A stretch of 64,000 nt of DNA from Paraburkholderia heleia NBRC 101817 (GCF_000739775.1 NZ_BBJH01000007.1:186001-250000), one strand, 5' to 3'; shown: positions 8,175 to 16,825, counted from the first letter of the stretch. Made by a program: numbers and translations. Notes: generated from the sequence alone by a model not told the origin.

Positions 8175-9566
8175 TCAGTACGCGTTGCGGCCGACCAGCC
8201 CGTGAACGATCGTGGCCGCGATGATGCGCATGTCGAGCCAGAACGACCAATGGCCGAGGTAATACAGGTCGTGCGCGACGCGCATTTCCATCTTTTCGAG
8301 GCGATCGGTTTCGCCGCGAAATCCATTGACCTGCGCCCAGCCCGTAATGCCGGGCTTGATGCGATAGCGGTGGATGTAGCCCTTCACCACGCTCTGATAA
8401 AGATCGTCGTGCTCGAGCGCATGCGGACGCGGGCCGACCACCGACATGTCGCCGCGCAGCACGTTGTAGAACTGCGGCAATTCATCGAGGCTCGTGCGGC
8501 GCAGGAACGCGCCGAGGCGCGTCACGCGCGGGTCGTCGCGCGTCGCCTGGCTCACCGTGCCGGGCGCCTCCTTATGCTCGCGCATCGTGCGGAACTTGTA
8601 GATCGTGAACACGCGGCCATCGGCGCCCTTGCGGCGCTGCCTGAACAGCACCGGGCCCGGCGAGGTTATCTTCACCGCAATCGCAATGCCAAAGAGAAGC
8701 GGCATGAGGCCCACGAGCGCAAGCGCTGCGAACACACGATCGAACAACGCCTTCTTGAACTGCGCGCTCGCGGGCAGCGGCGAGGCAACGAGGTTGATCG
8801 CCGGCACGCCGAGCAGCTCGATCACCGTACTGGTGTCGAACAGCGCCAGCGAGCGCACGTCCGGAATGAAGCGGATGTTCACGAGGTCGTTGCGAAACTC
8901 GCTGACGAGCCGCACCACCATGCGCTCCTCCGCAAGCGAAAGGGCGAGCCACAACTCATGCACGTCATGCTCGCGGATGTACTGCGCAAACGCCTCGAAC
9001 GTCTCGCACACCAGCGCGTCTTTCTCGCTCGCGGGTCGCGCGGTTTGCGGCATCGTGTTGTAGAGCGCGCTCGCGCGAAAACCGGAGCCCGGCTCCGCAT
9101 CGATGCGCCGCAAGATCTCGTCGCACTGCGAAGCGGAACCCGCAATGGCAACCTGGTGAAGATTCATGCCCGCGCGCCGCATGTGCGAAAGCACGCCGTG
9201 CGCGAGGAATCGCCACGTAATGAGCAGGCCGCCTGCAAGTGCAGTCCAGTAAGCGAACCACAGACGCGAAACGACGTCGACATGGTGCATCGTCGAGTAC
9301 ATCGAGATCAGTGCGCAACCCTGCACCACGAGCCAGGCAAGCGACACCTGGCCCGCAAGCAACGCTTTGGAGCGGCCGCGCCACGACTGGTAAAGCTCGA
9401 ACGCCGGAAAGATCACGAGCGCAAAGGCCGCGGAGAGCAACACGAAGGCTTCGTTCACGCCACGCGGCACGATATCTTCGAAGCGGATCTCCGAAGCCAC
9501 GCTCGCACCGATCATCACGGCAGATACGTCGAGCACTCTCGCCATCAGGTTTTGTAGCTCGCGCAT
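8175..9566 (-). CDS. wcaJ: Undecaprenyl-phosphate glucose phosphotransferase (WcaJ type)
   Basis: A 463-residue polyprenyl-phosphate hexose-1-phosphate transferase, the enzyme that starts the EPS repeat unit by moving glucose-1-phosphate from UDP-glucose to undecaprenyl phosphate. Several N-terminal hydrophobic segments (about residues 10-140) are followed by a CoA-binding-like domain and the C-terminal catalytic bacterial sugar transferase domain: 'FDRVFAALALVGLMPLL', 'SPGPVLFRQRRKG', 'YKFRTMREH', 'LRRTSLDELPQFYNVLRGDM' and 'VGPRPHA'. The C-terminal 'KPGITGWAQVNGFRGET' is typical of the family. The ATG at 9566 has GGGAG about 8 bases upstream. The cepacian counterpart is BceB. It lies 62 bases upstream of wzc on the same strand. 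Confidence 0.94.
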   Translation of the reverse strand: MRELQNLMARVLDVSAVMIGASVASEIRFEDIVPRGVNEAFVLLSAAFALVIFPAFELYQSWRGRSKALLAGQVSLAWLVVQGCALISMYSTMHHVDVVSRLWFAYWTALAGGLLITWRFLAHGVLSHMRRAGMNLHQVAIAGSASQCDEILRRIDAEPGSGFRASALYNTMPQTARPASEKDALVCETFEAFAQYIREHDVHELWLALSLAEERMVVRLVSEFRNDLVNIRFIPDVRSLALFDTSTVIELLGVPAINLVASPLPASAQFKKALFDRVFAALALVGLMPLLFGIAIAVKITSPGPVLFRQRRKGADGRVFTIYKFRTMREHKEAPGTVSQATRDDPRVTRLGAFLRRTSLDELPQFYNVLRGDMSVVGPRPHALEHDDLYQSVVKGYIHRYRIKPGITGWAQVNGFRGETDRLEKMEMRVAHDLYYLGHWSFWLDMRIIAATIVHGLVGRNAY

Positions 9567-9609
9567 GCTTTCTCCCTTTTTTCTCTCCCTGCAGGCCGTG
9601 CCGCTGCCC

Positions 9610-11145
9610 TCAACCGCAGCGGCCGTACGTATCGTCGAGGCGGACGATGTCGTCTTCCCCCAGATACGCTCCCGACTGCACCTCGATGATTTCGAGCGGC
9701 ACCTTGCCGGGATTTTCCAGCCGGTGACGCACACCGAGCGGAATGTAAGTGGACTCGTTTTCCGTCATAAGAAAGGATTCCTCACCGCGGGTGACAAGCG
9801 CAGTCCCGCGCACGACCGTCCAGTGCTCGGCGCGATGGTGGTGCAATTGCAGCGAGAGCCGCGCGCCCGGCGTGACGACGATGCGCTTGACCTGAAAGCG
9901 CTCGCCCGAATCGATCGAATCGTAGAAGCCCCACGGACGCTGCACCTTGCGATGCGAAGCCGCCTCCGGCGCGTGCTCCGCCTTGATGCGTGCAACCAGC
10001 CCCTTGACGTCCTGCACTTTCGAGCGGTCGGCGACGAGTACCGCATCGGCGGTTTCGACCACCACGAGGTTCGACGTACCTACGCAAGCCACGAGCCTGC
10101 CGTCGGAGTGCGCGTAAGTCGCGACCGCGCCTTCGAATACCACGCGCCCGCGTCCGACGTTGCCGTCTTCGTCTTTTTCCATCGCGGCCCACACGGCGTC
10201 CCACGAGCCGAGGTCGGACCAGCCCGCATCGAGTGCGACTACCACGCCTTCGGGCGTCCACCCGTTGCTGGCCGACAGCCGCTCCATGACCGCGTAATCG
10301 ATCGAGTCGGACGGGGCGCCCCTGAAGGCATCGGCGGCCGGCCGGAACACCGGGCCGTCTTGCTGGCCATCGACGAATGCGGCAAGGCACGCTGCATGCA
10401 TGTCGGGCTGCAGCGCGCGCAGCGAATCGAGCCAGACGCTTGCACGCATCACGAATATGCCGCTGTTCCACCAGTAGCCGCCCTGCGCGACATACTGCGT
10501 TGCGAGTTCCGGCGCGGGTTTTTCGACGAAGCCGTCGATCCGGTGCGCGCCGTCGGCAATCGCCTCGCCGACGCGGATGTAACCAAACCCCGTTTCGGGC
10601 GAACGCGGCGGCACGCCCAGTGTGACGATCGCGCCACGCTGCGCATGGCGCGCTGCGCATTCGAGCGCGCGTTGCAAGGCGTCCAGGTCGGTGATCGCAT
10701 GGTCCGAAGGCATCACGATGAGAATGGCGTCGTCGCCGTTCGCGCACGCGAGCGCCGCGCCGAGTGTGAGCGCTGGAGCCGTGTCGCGCCGCGCCGGCTC
10801 GACCACGAGCCGCGCGTCCATGCCGCACGCACGCAACTGATCGACGATCACGAAGCGGTGTTCTTCACCACATACAACAATCGGCGAGTTCGCGACCTGC
10901 CATTCTGACGAAAAGCCGTCGAGCCGATGAACGGTTGCCTGCAAAAGCGTATCGCGGCCCACCACACCAATTAGCTGCTTGGGGAAATGCTCGCGCGACA
11001 TCGGCCACAACCGCGTACCGGAACCGCCTGCCAGCACCACGGGCACGATGCGCGTGCAAGGTGTTATGTCTTCACGCGCTGGACCTTGCCCGCTTTCTGC
11101 ACGGGTCTGACTTTGTCCCTCTTGAATCGATGACCTTTCATTCAT
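9610..11145 (-). CDS. manC: Mannose-1-phosphate guanylyltransferase / mannose-6-phosphate isomerase
   Basis: A 511-residue type II bifunctional enzyme: the N-terminal nucleotidyltransferase makes GDP-mannose from mannose-1-phosphate and GTP, and the C-terminal cupin interconverts fructose-6-phosphate and mannose-6-phosphate. The pyrophosphorylase signature 'LAGGSGTRLWPMSREHFPKQ' and the 'GFVEKPAPE' sugar-binding motif are present. The isomerase end has 'RPWGFYDSIDSGERF' and the metal-binding 'LQLHHHRAEHW'. An N-terminal extension of about 30 polar residues precedes the fold. AAGGAG is positioned well before the ATG at 11145. It is the first gene of the minus-strand EPS series and supplies GDP-mannose for Gmd. 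The cepacian homologue is BceA. A phosphomannomutase is not in the window. Confidence 0.95.
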   Translation of the reverse strand: MNERSSIQEGQSQTRAESGQGPAREDITPCTRIVPVVLAGGSGTRLWPMSREHFPKQLIGVVGRDTLLQATVHRLDGFSSEWQVANSPIVVCGEEHRFVIVDQLRACGMDARLVVEPARRDTAPALTLGAALACANGDDAILIVMPSDHAITDLDALQRALECAARHAQRGAIVTLGVPPRSPETGFGYIRVGEAIADGAHRIDGFVEKPAPELATQYVAQGGYWWNSGIFVMRASVWLDSLRALQPDMHAACLAAFVDGQQDGPVFRPAADAFRGAPSDSIDYAVMERLSASNGWTPEGVVVALDAGWSDLGSWDAVWAAMEKDEDGNVGRGRVVFEGAVATYAHSDGRLVACVGTSNLVVVETADAVLVADRSKVQDVKGLVARIKAEHAPEAASHRKVQRPWGFYDSIDSGERFQVKRIVVTPGARLSLQLHHHRAEHWTVVRGTALVTRGEESFLMTENESTYIPLGVRHRLENPGKVPLEIIEVQSGAYLGEDDIVRLDDTYGRCG

Positions 11146-11235
11146 CTTCGGACTCCTTCATATCGGGCAGGATCACCCCGGCTCGTGAAGAGCGACCCCC
11201 GTTTGTAACGAAGTGCGACCGTTGTTACCGCGGCG

Positions 11236-12240
11236 TTACGTGACAGCGACGCCGGCCTCGCGGCGGCTTTGCTCACGATATTCGGTGGGCGAAATCATCA
11301 TGCGCTTGCGAAAGATCTTGGCGAGGCGGTCGCCGTTGCCCATGCCGGTGCGGCGCGCGATCTTGTCGACCGGCAATTCCGAATCGGTGAGCAGGCTGCA
11401 GGTGATCGCGAGGCGCGCATGCAGTAAGTAATCGGATGGCGTAATGCCCATTTCCAGCTTGAAGCGGCGCAGAAAATTACGCTCGCTCATCGCGGCGACC
11501 TGCGCTGCGTCCGCTATCGAAATGGCCCGCTGACAGTTTTCCTGCAGCCAACGCGCGGCTGCACGCACTTTGTCAGCCGGTGCGCTGCCGAGCGCATCGC
11601 CTAGAAACGGCAACAGGTTGCCGCCCGAATCGGGCATGAGCCGCTCAGTCACGGCGCGCGCAACATCCACGCCCAGGTCGCGCTTGACGAGCGTGAGCGC
11701 GCTTTTCATCGATTCGAGCCGGTCGCCGGCGTCGCCGCCCGCTTCCTCGCGTCCCGTTTGCATCGCATACGAGCCGAACTCGTGTTGCGTGCGCTGGCCG
11801 CACAGACTCGCGGCTTCGAGCAATGAACGGCCTTCACCAATCGGACGAATCGTGCCGGTATTCGCATGCACGCGACGCAGCCACGCGACGAGACGCTCGT
11901 CGTTGGCGGCCGCGAAGGCGCCCTTTCCACCCGCCACGAACAGCGCGTCGAAACCGACGTAGTGGCGTGCATCGAGTCCATCCGTCCAGACCCGTACGGA
12001 CGACGAGCACGTCACGTTGCCGCCATCGGCCGAAAGAATGCTTACGTCGTAAGGTGAGCTGCGAGCGGTGTCTGTCGAGAGTTCGTTCGCTACATGAAAC
12101 ACTTCCGCCACGATACCGGCGCCGAGGAGCGAACAACCGTCGAACAGCAGAATTGCGATGTGACGCACCTCTCGACTGATGCCCGCGGTCACGAGATGCG
12201 GGCGACTGAACAACGGCAAATCCAGACTTGCGTACGCCAT
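11236..12240 (-). CDS. AraC-family regulator with N-terminal DJ-1/PfpI-like domain (copy A)
   Basis: A 334-residue regulator of GlxA-like architecture. Residues about 25-200 form a class I glutamine-amidotransferase-like (DJ-1/PfpI) domain: 'HIAILLFDGCSLLGAGIVAEV', 'GFDALFVAGGKGAF'. The last 100 or so residues are an AraC DNA-binding domain with two helix-turn-helix units: 'ISIADAAQVAAMSERNFLRR' and 'PVDKIARRTGMGNGDRLAK'. At the nucleophile elbow, where catalytic relatives have a cysteine, it reads 'PIGEGRSLLEAA', so catalysis is unlikely and ligand sensing is more plausible. It ends 90 bases upstream of manC on the same strand and is divergent from the secreted hydrolase gene, a natural place for a local EPS regulator. 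A paralogue of identical length lies at 15782-16786. Confidence 0.88.
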   Translation of the reverse strand: MAYASLDLPLFSRPHLVTAGISREVRHIAILLFDGCSLLGAGIVAEVFHVANELSTDTARSSPYDVSILSADGGNVTCSSSVRVWTDGLDARHYVGFDALFVAGGKGAFAAANDERLVAWLRRVHANTGTIRPIGEGRSLLEAASLCGQRTQHEFGSYAMQTGREEAGGDAGDRLESMKSALTLVKRDLGVDVARAVTERLMPDSGGNLLPFLGDALGSAPADKVRAAARWLQENCQRAISIADAAQVAAMSERNFLRRFKLEMGITPSDYLLHARLAITCSLLTDSELPVDKIARRTGMGNGDRLAKIFRKRMMISPTEYREQSRREAGVAVT

Positions 12241-12867
12241 GCTTTTCCCCTAAACAATCCCCCGTACCAAGCGAAAAGTCCCGGTAATAGCATTTCGATA
12301 GCATTCCATGTGCAGTGCATCATAGGCAGAGAAAAATTCCCGCAACGATGACTGACCGAAACTGGCGAGACATTGGCGCATTTAGTCCGGTCGAGGACCG
12401 ATTAGAAGGTGGGCGCCACGTCAAATGACAAAAAGCAAACTGCGTGAAAGGCAATTGGTTCGATTACATCGAATTGGCCAAAAGTGCCTGATAATCGGCA
12501 CAGGCAGGTATATACGCCTTTGTTACGACAAAATCATTCGATGCCTTCCGATCAATGCAGATGCATGGGATGGAAGCGAATCGGCAATAAAAGACTCCAG
12601 GTCGATTCGTCTGATTAAATGATGTTTAAGAAGCCTTTGGGTTCCGAATTCGAGCATCCGATGCGCATTTTAAACCCCTTAAATCCTGTTTGCGCTGCAC
12701 AATAAAAAAATTCACAAAAAGCCGCTTTATATGATCGGGCTCCGCGAGCACTGCACAACTCTCGCGCGGCGCTCCCGGGAGAAATTGCGCGAAAAGCCTG
12801 GAGGCTGGCGTCAGACGACTTGCCCGAACAACTAGGCTTACCCTTTCATGCCGTGAGGAACCTGCCA
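12241..12867. promoter_or_regulatory. AT-richer divergent intergenic control region
   Basis: About 630 bases without a convincing gene, between the divergent AraC regulator and the secreted hydrolase gene. The composition from about 12,240 to 12,720 is clearly richer in A and T than the coding DNA around it. It contains a perfect 15-base palindrome (TTCGAT-TAC-ATCGAA at 12459-12473) flanked by direct repeats AATTGG (12453-12458 and 12472-12477), and a TGCCTG...CAGGCA dyad (12485-12490 and 12501-12506). These look like regulator-binding sites, perhaps for the AraC proteins, but that is inference. A 65-codon open frame at 12425-12622 has no ribosome site or recognisable product. Confidence 0.5.
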
Positions 12868-14823
12868 ATGAGATTGCGCCCAGCCCTTGCCTCCGCACTT
12901 ATGACTCCTGCCGCGCGGGGTTCGCGCGCTTTTTCATGGTTGCCGGCCGCAGCGCTCCTGCTCGGCGTTGCCGGCGTGCTGCTCCCGGTGATGAGTTGCC
13001 GCGCCGCCGACGCGCCCGTTTGCAGGAGCGCCGCCGGCCGCGCGGCGACAGACGCAGGCGACGATCCCATCTCCGCCGATACCCCCGGCAGTGACGGAAC
13101 ACGTCTCTTTGCCCGCGGCAAGAGCGTACGTATCGACGTGACCACGCGCGCGACGCGCGACGACAAGGTGCAGTGGCAGATCACGGATACCTGGAGCCGC
13201 CCTCAGGCAAGCGGCAACTTCACGGTGGCGGCCGGCCCGCGCGTCACGTCGCTCACCTGCACGCTCCCGCTGGCGGGCTACTTCGCGTTTTCGGCGTCGC
13301 TGGCTTCGCAGCCCTCAACGGGTTTGCCTCAGCGTGGCACCCGGCCGGCCGGGATCACCACGTTCGGCGTGCTGCCCGACGTCAGCGCAGCACTTCCCGC
13401 ACCCACCTTCGCGCGCCAGGACCTGCACCGCTTCGGTGGACAAGGCTCAGCATATATCGCGCCCGGACAGCACTGCTGCGGCGGCGACGGCCTGCGTCCG
13501 CTCTATACCGACCTCGGTCTGGCCTGGGCCAACGACAAGCGGGGCTGGTACGTCATGGAGCCCAAAGGTCCGAATACGTTCGACGCCGCCGGCTCCCAGC
13601 TCGAACTCCAGTTCAAGCCCGGCGACATCATGCGGCTGATCACGCTCGACGGCTTTCCCGGGTGGGCGAGCCCGAACGGCCAGGAAACCCACAGCTACGT
13701 GCCTTCGTCACTGGCCCAGTTGCGCGATTACATGTCGCGCGTAGGCACGGAGTCTGCGCGCATCCGGGCTCGCGTCTTCCCGCGCCAGGCGCACAACTAC
13801 TATCAGGTCACGTGGGAGCCCGACAAAGACGGCGGGTTGCCGTGGAAAGACACGGACGCGCATTTCGTCGATCTCTACAAGACCGTCCACGAGGGCATAC
13901 ATTCGACCGACCCCTCGGCGATCGTGATGGGCCCGACCTATGCAGGCGTGCAGGAAAACACGGAGTGGCTCAAGAAGTTCGCCCCGCTTGGCATTGCTAA
14001 ATATCTCGATGGCGTGACGATCCACGGCTACTACGATTTCGGCACGAGCCCTTCGCATCCGCCGGAGCGGCTGTACGGCGCGCCCGAAAAAGGCACGCTT
14101 TCGCTGCCCGAAGCCATGCGCGGGCTGCGCGCGACGATGCGCGACGTGCTCAAGCCGGGCGCCCCGCTCTTCGTGACCGAAACGGGTATTAGTTACGACA
14201 TCGGTACGAACTACGCGCCCGACTATCCTGATGCGCAAACGCTCTACGCGCAGGGCGCGGTCGTCGCGCGTGCGCATCTGATCCTGCTCGGCGAAGGCGC
14301 GGACACGACGTTCATCTTCTATGGCGCGGACATGCCGGAGACGACGCCAGGCTACGGCGTGTTCTTCGAACTCGAGCATCCGAAGGGCATGTACGGCGCT
14401 TCGAACATCAGTCCGAAACCGGCCGCGCTTGCGGTCGCGACCATGACCCGGCTGATCGACGGTACGTATACACTCGGGCCGCTGCGCGGCACGCCCGCGG
14501 GTGTCTACGCTTACGCGTTCGCGCGTCCGGGCGGCGGCAAGGTGATCACGGCGTTGTGGAGCCACGACAACGCGCGCTGGAGCGCGAAGGCGGGGTTCGA
14601 CGCCACGCGCGCAGCGAACTACACGCTTCAGGTGGACGCACGTGGGCGCGCGGGTCAGGTTAGTGTGTTCGACATGATGGGCAACCCGACCATCATGACT
14701 TACAACGACGGCATGCTTCCGCTGCGCCTGACCGAGTCGCCCGTCTATGTGGTGTCGGACAACGCCGAGGTCGCCAGATCGAATGCCGTCACGCCCGCGG
14801 GCTACGTCGCGCCGAAGCCCTGA
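12868..14823 (+). CDS. Secreted glycoside-hydrolase-like protein (clan GH-A type)
   Basis: A 651-residue exported protein. Residues 1-45 form a signal sequence with a long hydrophobic run; 'LLPVMSC' resembles a weak lipobox, so it could be a lipoprotein. After an N-terminal beta-rich region (about 60-180), residues about 190-520 look like a (beta/alpha)8 glycosidase. Two glutamates sit in motifs expected of clan GH-A enzymes such as GH39: 'VTWEPD' (Glu317, acid/base candidate) and 'FVTETG' (Glu438, nucleophile candidate). A C-terminal domain of about 120 residues resembles accessory beta-sandwiches. I chose the ATG at 12868, preceded by GAGGAA; an in-frame ATG at 12820 is less likely. Located in the EPS locus between regulators and gmm, it may trim or depolymerise the EPS; this is inference, and no substrate can be read from the sequence. 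Confidence 0.68.
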   Translation: MRLRPALASALMTPAARGSRAFSWLPAAALLLGVAGVLLPVMSCRAADAPVCRSAAGRAATDAGDDPISADTPGSDGTRLFARGKSVRIDVTTRATRDDKVQWQITDTWSRPQASGNFTVAAGPRVTSLTCTLPLAGYFAFSASLASQPSTGLPQRGTRPAGITTFGVLPDVSAALPAPTFARQDLHRFGGQGSAYIAPGQHCCGGDGLRPLYTDLGLAWANDKRGWYVMEPKGPNTFDAAGSQLELQFKPGDIMRLITLDGFPGWASPNGQETHSYVPSSLAQLRDYMSRVGTESARIRARVFPRQAHNYYQVTWEPDKDGGLPWKDTDAHFVDLYKTVHEGIHSTDPSAIVMGPTYAGVQENTEWLKKFAPLGIAKYLDGVTIHGYYDFGTSPSHPPERLYGAPEKGTLSLPEAMRGLRATMRDVLKPGAPLFVTETGISYDIGTNYAPDYPDAQTLYAQGAVVARAHLILLGEGADTTFIFYGADMPETTPGYGVFFELEHPKGMYGASNISPKPAALAVATMTRLIDGTYTLGPLRGTPAGVYAYAFARPGGGKVITALWSHDNARWSAKAGFDATRAANYTLQVDARGRAGQVSVFDMMGNPTIMTYNDGMLPLRLTESPVYVVSDNAEVARSNAVTPAGYVAPKP

Positions 14824-15015
14824 TCGCACGGGCGACGCGACCCGCATCTTGGCCCACGATGGCGAGACTTAGGCGGCTCTGGACAGTGCAACGCGATATT
14901 GACCCGCCTAGACTGCTGATGAATGCGACGCTTGATTGTCATGCGCCGCGCGCGCAACGTCTGCGCTCGAGACAATCATATCGACACGACCGACACCCCA
15001 CGGATCCGCTCGTCC

Positions 15016-15468
15016 ATGCTGTCGCCTACCGAATTCCTCGAGGTGGTGCGGCTCGCACCGCTTGTCGGGATCGACCTGATCGTCGCCGACGCCGACGGCC
15101 GCGTGCTTGTGGGCGAGCGACGCAATCGCCCGGCGCGCGGCAAATGGTTCGTGCCCGGCGGGCGCATCCACAAGGACGAATGGCTCGACGCCGCCTTCAC
15201 GCGCATCGTCGAAACAGAGCTCGGCATTGCGGGCATGCAGCGCTCGGCTGCACGCTTCGTCGGCGTCTACGAGCATCACTATCCGGACAACTTCGCGGCG
15301 GAAAACGGCATCGGCACACATTACGTTGTGCTTGCGTATGCGTTCATGCTGGACAGCACGGTGCCTGTCGGACGCTTCGATCAGCACAGCCAGTATGCGT
15401 GGCTGTGGCCCGAGGAACTGCTCATGCGCGAAGACGTGCACAAGAATTCGAAACAATATTTCTGCTGA
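15016..15468 (+). CDS. gmm: GDP-mannose mannosyl hydrolase (Nudix)
   Basis: A 150-residue Nudix protein of the WcaH/Gmm type, which hydrolyses GDP-mannose (and GDP-glucose) to GDP plus the free sugar by attack at carbon, not at phosphorus. The modified Nudix box at residues 48-71 reads 'PGGRIHKDEWLDAAFTRIV' and then 'ETELG', closely matching the characteristic GDPMH form instead of the standard REUXEE box. 'PARGKWFVPGGR' and 'QYAWLWPEELL' also fit the family. The start at 15016 gives the usual length; no strong ribosome site is seen. In enterobacterial colanic acid clusters gmm follows fcl; here it is separated from fcl by 10 kb and is on the opposite strand. It may set the GDP-mannose/GDP-fucose balance. 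Confidence 0.9.
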   Translation: MLSPTEFLEVVRLAPLVGIDLIVADADGRVLVGERRNRPARGKWFVPGGRIHKDEWLDAAFTRIVETELGIAGMQRSAARFVGVYEHHYPDNFAAENGIGTHYVVLAYAFMLDSTVPVGRFDQHSQYAWLWPEELLMREDVHKNSKQYFC

Positions 15469-15781
15469 AAATGCCCCGGCGACAGACACTCGGGCATCGT
15501 GGATTGCTCGCGCGGCCTTCGTCGAGCGCGTGCGCGCGCCGCACGAAACCCGAGGGTGCAACGCTTGGTCGAGGCAGAGCCGGCCTGCCAGTGCATACCG
15601 AGCCATTCTGCCAACTTCTCGGCATTTTCAGACTGCGCCGTGCGCGGGCGGCCCACCGGCCTATCATGAATCCCGAGAGCGTGATGTGACCGCATGTAAC
15701 AGCCCAACGCAGCCGGGCGAGGGCACGCGGCGCAAAAACGCAACGTACTCCTGCGAATCCTTTCTGCGCGAGGAACCGGCC
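15469..15781. other. Intergenic stretch with no recognisable feature
   Basis: About 310 bases between gmm and the second AraC-type regulator. No convincing open frame on either strand, no clear hairpin and no obvious promoter hexamers were seen. It presumably holds the promoter of the regulator gene at its right end. Confidence 0.4.
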
Positions 15782-16786
15782 ATGCACATCGACAGGGTGG
15801 TCTGCCGGCAAGCCGCTTTCCAGCCTCGCGGCGCTCACTTGAAGTTCGGACACGTGGCCAAACGCATAGGCATCCTGGTTTTCGAGGGCTTCCCGCTCGG
15901 GGATGTGACCTTGCTCGCCGATGTGTTCCGTCTCGCGAACGATGCCTGCGCCGACACGCTTCCTGCTTATTCGATCGTCATGCTTTCCGAGCCTGGCGGC
16001 AACGTGGCCAGCGGCTGCGGCCTGCGGGTGTGGTCCGAGAGCCTGCATGGCCCGCTGCGCAGCGGCTTCGACACCCTGTTCATCGCCGGCGGCCCCGGTG
16101 CGATTCAGGCGCGCGACAACGCGCGCCTCATCACGCGCTTGCAGATGCTCGCACCGAAAGTGCGCATCATTCGCGCACTCGGCGAGGGACGCACCGTACT
16201 CGCGGCCGCCGATGTCCCCTTCCTGCGCACGGGCGGCAATACGGCAAGCTCGGCACAGCGGCTGCGCCGGGCACTGGAAGCGCGCAACGCCGGCGCTTCG
16301 GTCGTGACGCCTTCCGAGGCGCTCGTCGCCGCGCTCAAGGTGGTCAAGCGCAATCATGGCGTGGCGCTTGCGCAGCGGGTTTCCGAGGACTCGATGCCGG
16401 GCTCGTGGGAGCGGCTCGGCCCCATGCTCGACGATGGCGAGGCGGATAGCGCGAACGGCAAGATCAGCTCGGCCGCGCACTGGCTGCGCGAGAACTATCA
16501 TCAGCCGATCTCGGTGGCCGATGCGGCGCGCGTCGCCCAGATGAGCATGCGAAACTTCCTGCGCCACTTCAAGACGCAAACGGGCCTCACGCCGTCCGAG
16601 TATTTGCTGCGCACCCGGCTCGATGCCAGTTGCCTCCTGCTCGCGCAGACCAATCTTCCCATCGACGAAATCGCGCAACGTTGCGGCGTGCCGCGCGGCG
16701 AGCGTCTTGCGCGGATCTTCCGGCGCAGGCTTTCGATATCGCCATCGGGATATCGCGCGGTGAACCGGCGGGCTTCGAGCGAGTGA
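15782..16786 (+). CDS. AraC-family regulator with N-terminal DJ-1/PfpI-like domain (copy B)
   Basis: A 334-residue paralogue of the regulator at 11236-12240, with the same two-domain layout. The N-terminal half has 'RIGILVFEGFPLGDVTLLAD', 'SGFDTLFIAGGPGAI' and 'RALGEGRTVLAAA'; the last motif occupies the elbow where a catalytic cysteine is usual, so an inactive, ligand-sensing fold is likely. The C-terminal AraC domain reads 'ISVADAARVAQMSMRNFLRH' and 'PIDEIAQRCGVPRGERLAR'. GAGGAA lies just upstream of the ATG at 15782; a much longer open frame extends upstream but has no family similarity. It closes the right side of the EPS locus, and a bidirectional terminator separates it from hmp. A role in EPS control is inferred from position only. 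Confidence 0.87.
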   Translation: MHIDRVVCRQAAFQPRGAHLKFGHVAKRIGILVFEGFPLGDVTLLADVFRLANDACADTLPAYSIVMLSEPGGNVASGCGLRVWSESLHGPLRSGFDTLFIAGGPGAIQARDNARLITRLQMLAPKVRIIRALGEGRTVLAAADVPFLRTGGNTASSAQRLRRALEARNAGASVVTPSEALVAALKVVKRNHGVALAQRVSEDSMPGSWERLGPMLDDGEADSANGKISSAAHWLRENYHQPISVADAARVAQMSMRNFLRHFKTQTGLTPSEYLLRTRLDASCLLLAQTNLPIDEIAQRCGVPRGERLARIFRRRLSISPSGYRAVNRRASSE

Positions 16787-16825
16787 TGCCGGTCGCAATT
16801 CGATACATGTTTTACTGCTGCATAC

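Noticed and set aside
12425..12622. A 65-codon open frame in the AT-richer region
   Set aside because: No Shine-Dalgarno, no hydrophobic or domain pattern, and it overlaps the palindromes that look regulatory. It cannot be excluded, but I do not call it.
15107..15781. Upstream extension of the second AraC regulator's reading frame
   Set aside because: It overlaps gmm and its translation shows no family similarity; a good ribosome site precedes the ATG at 15782.
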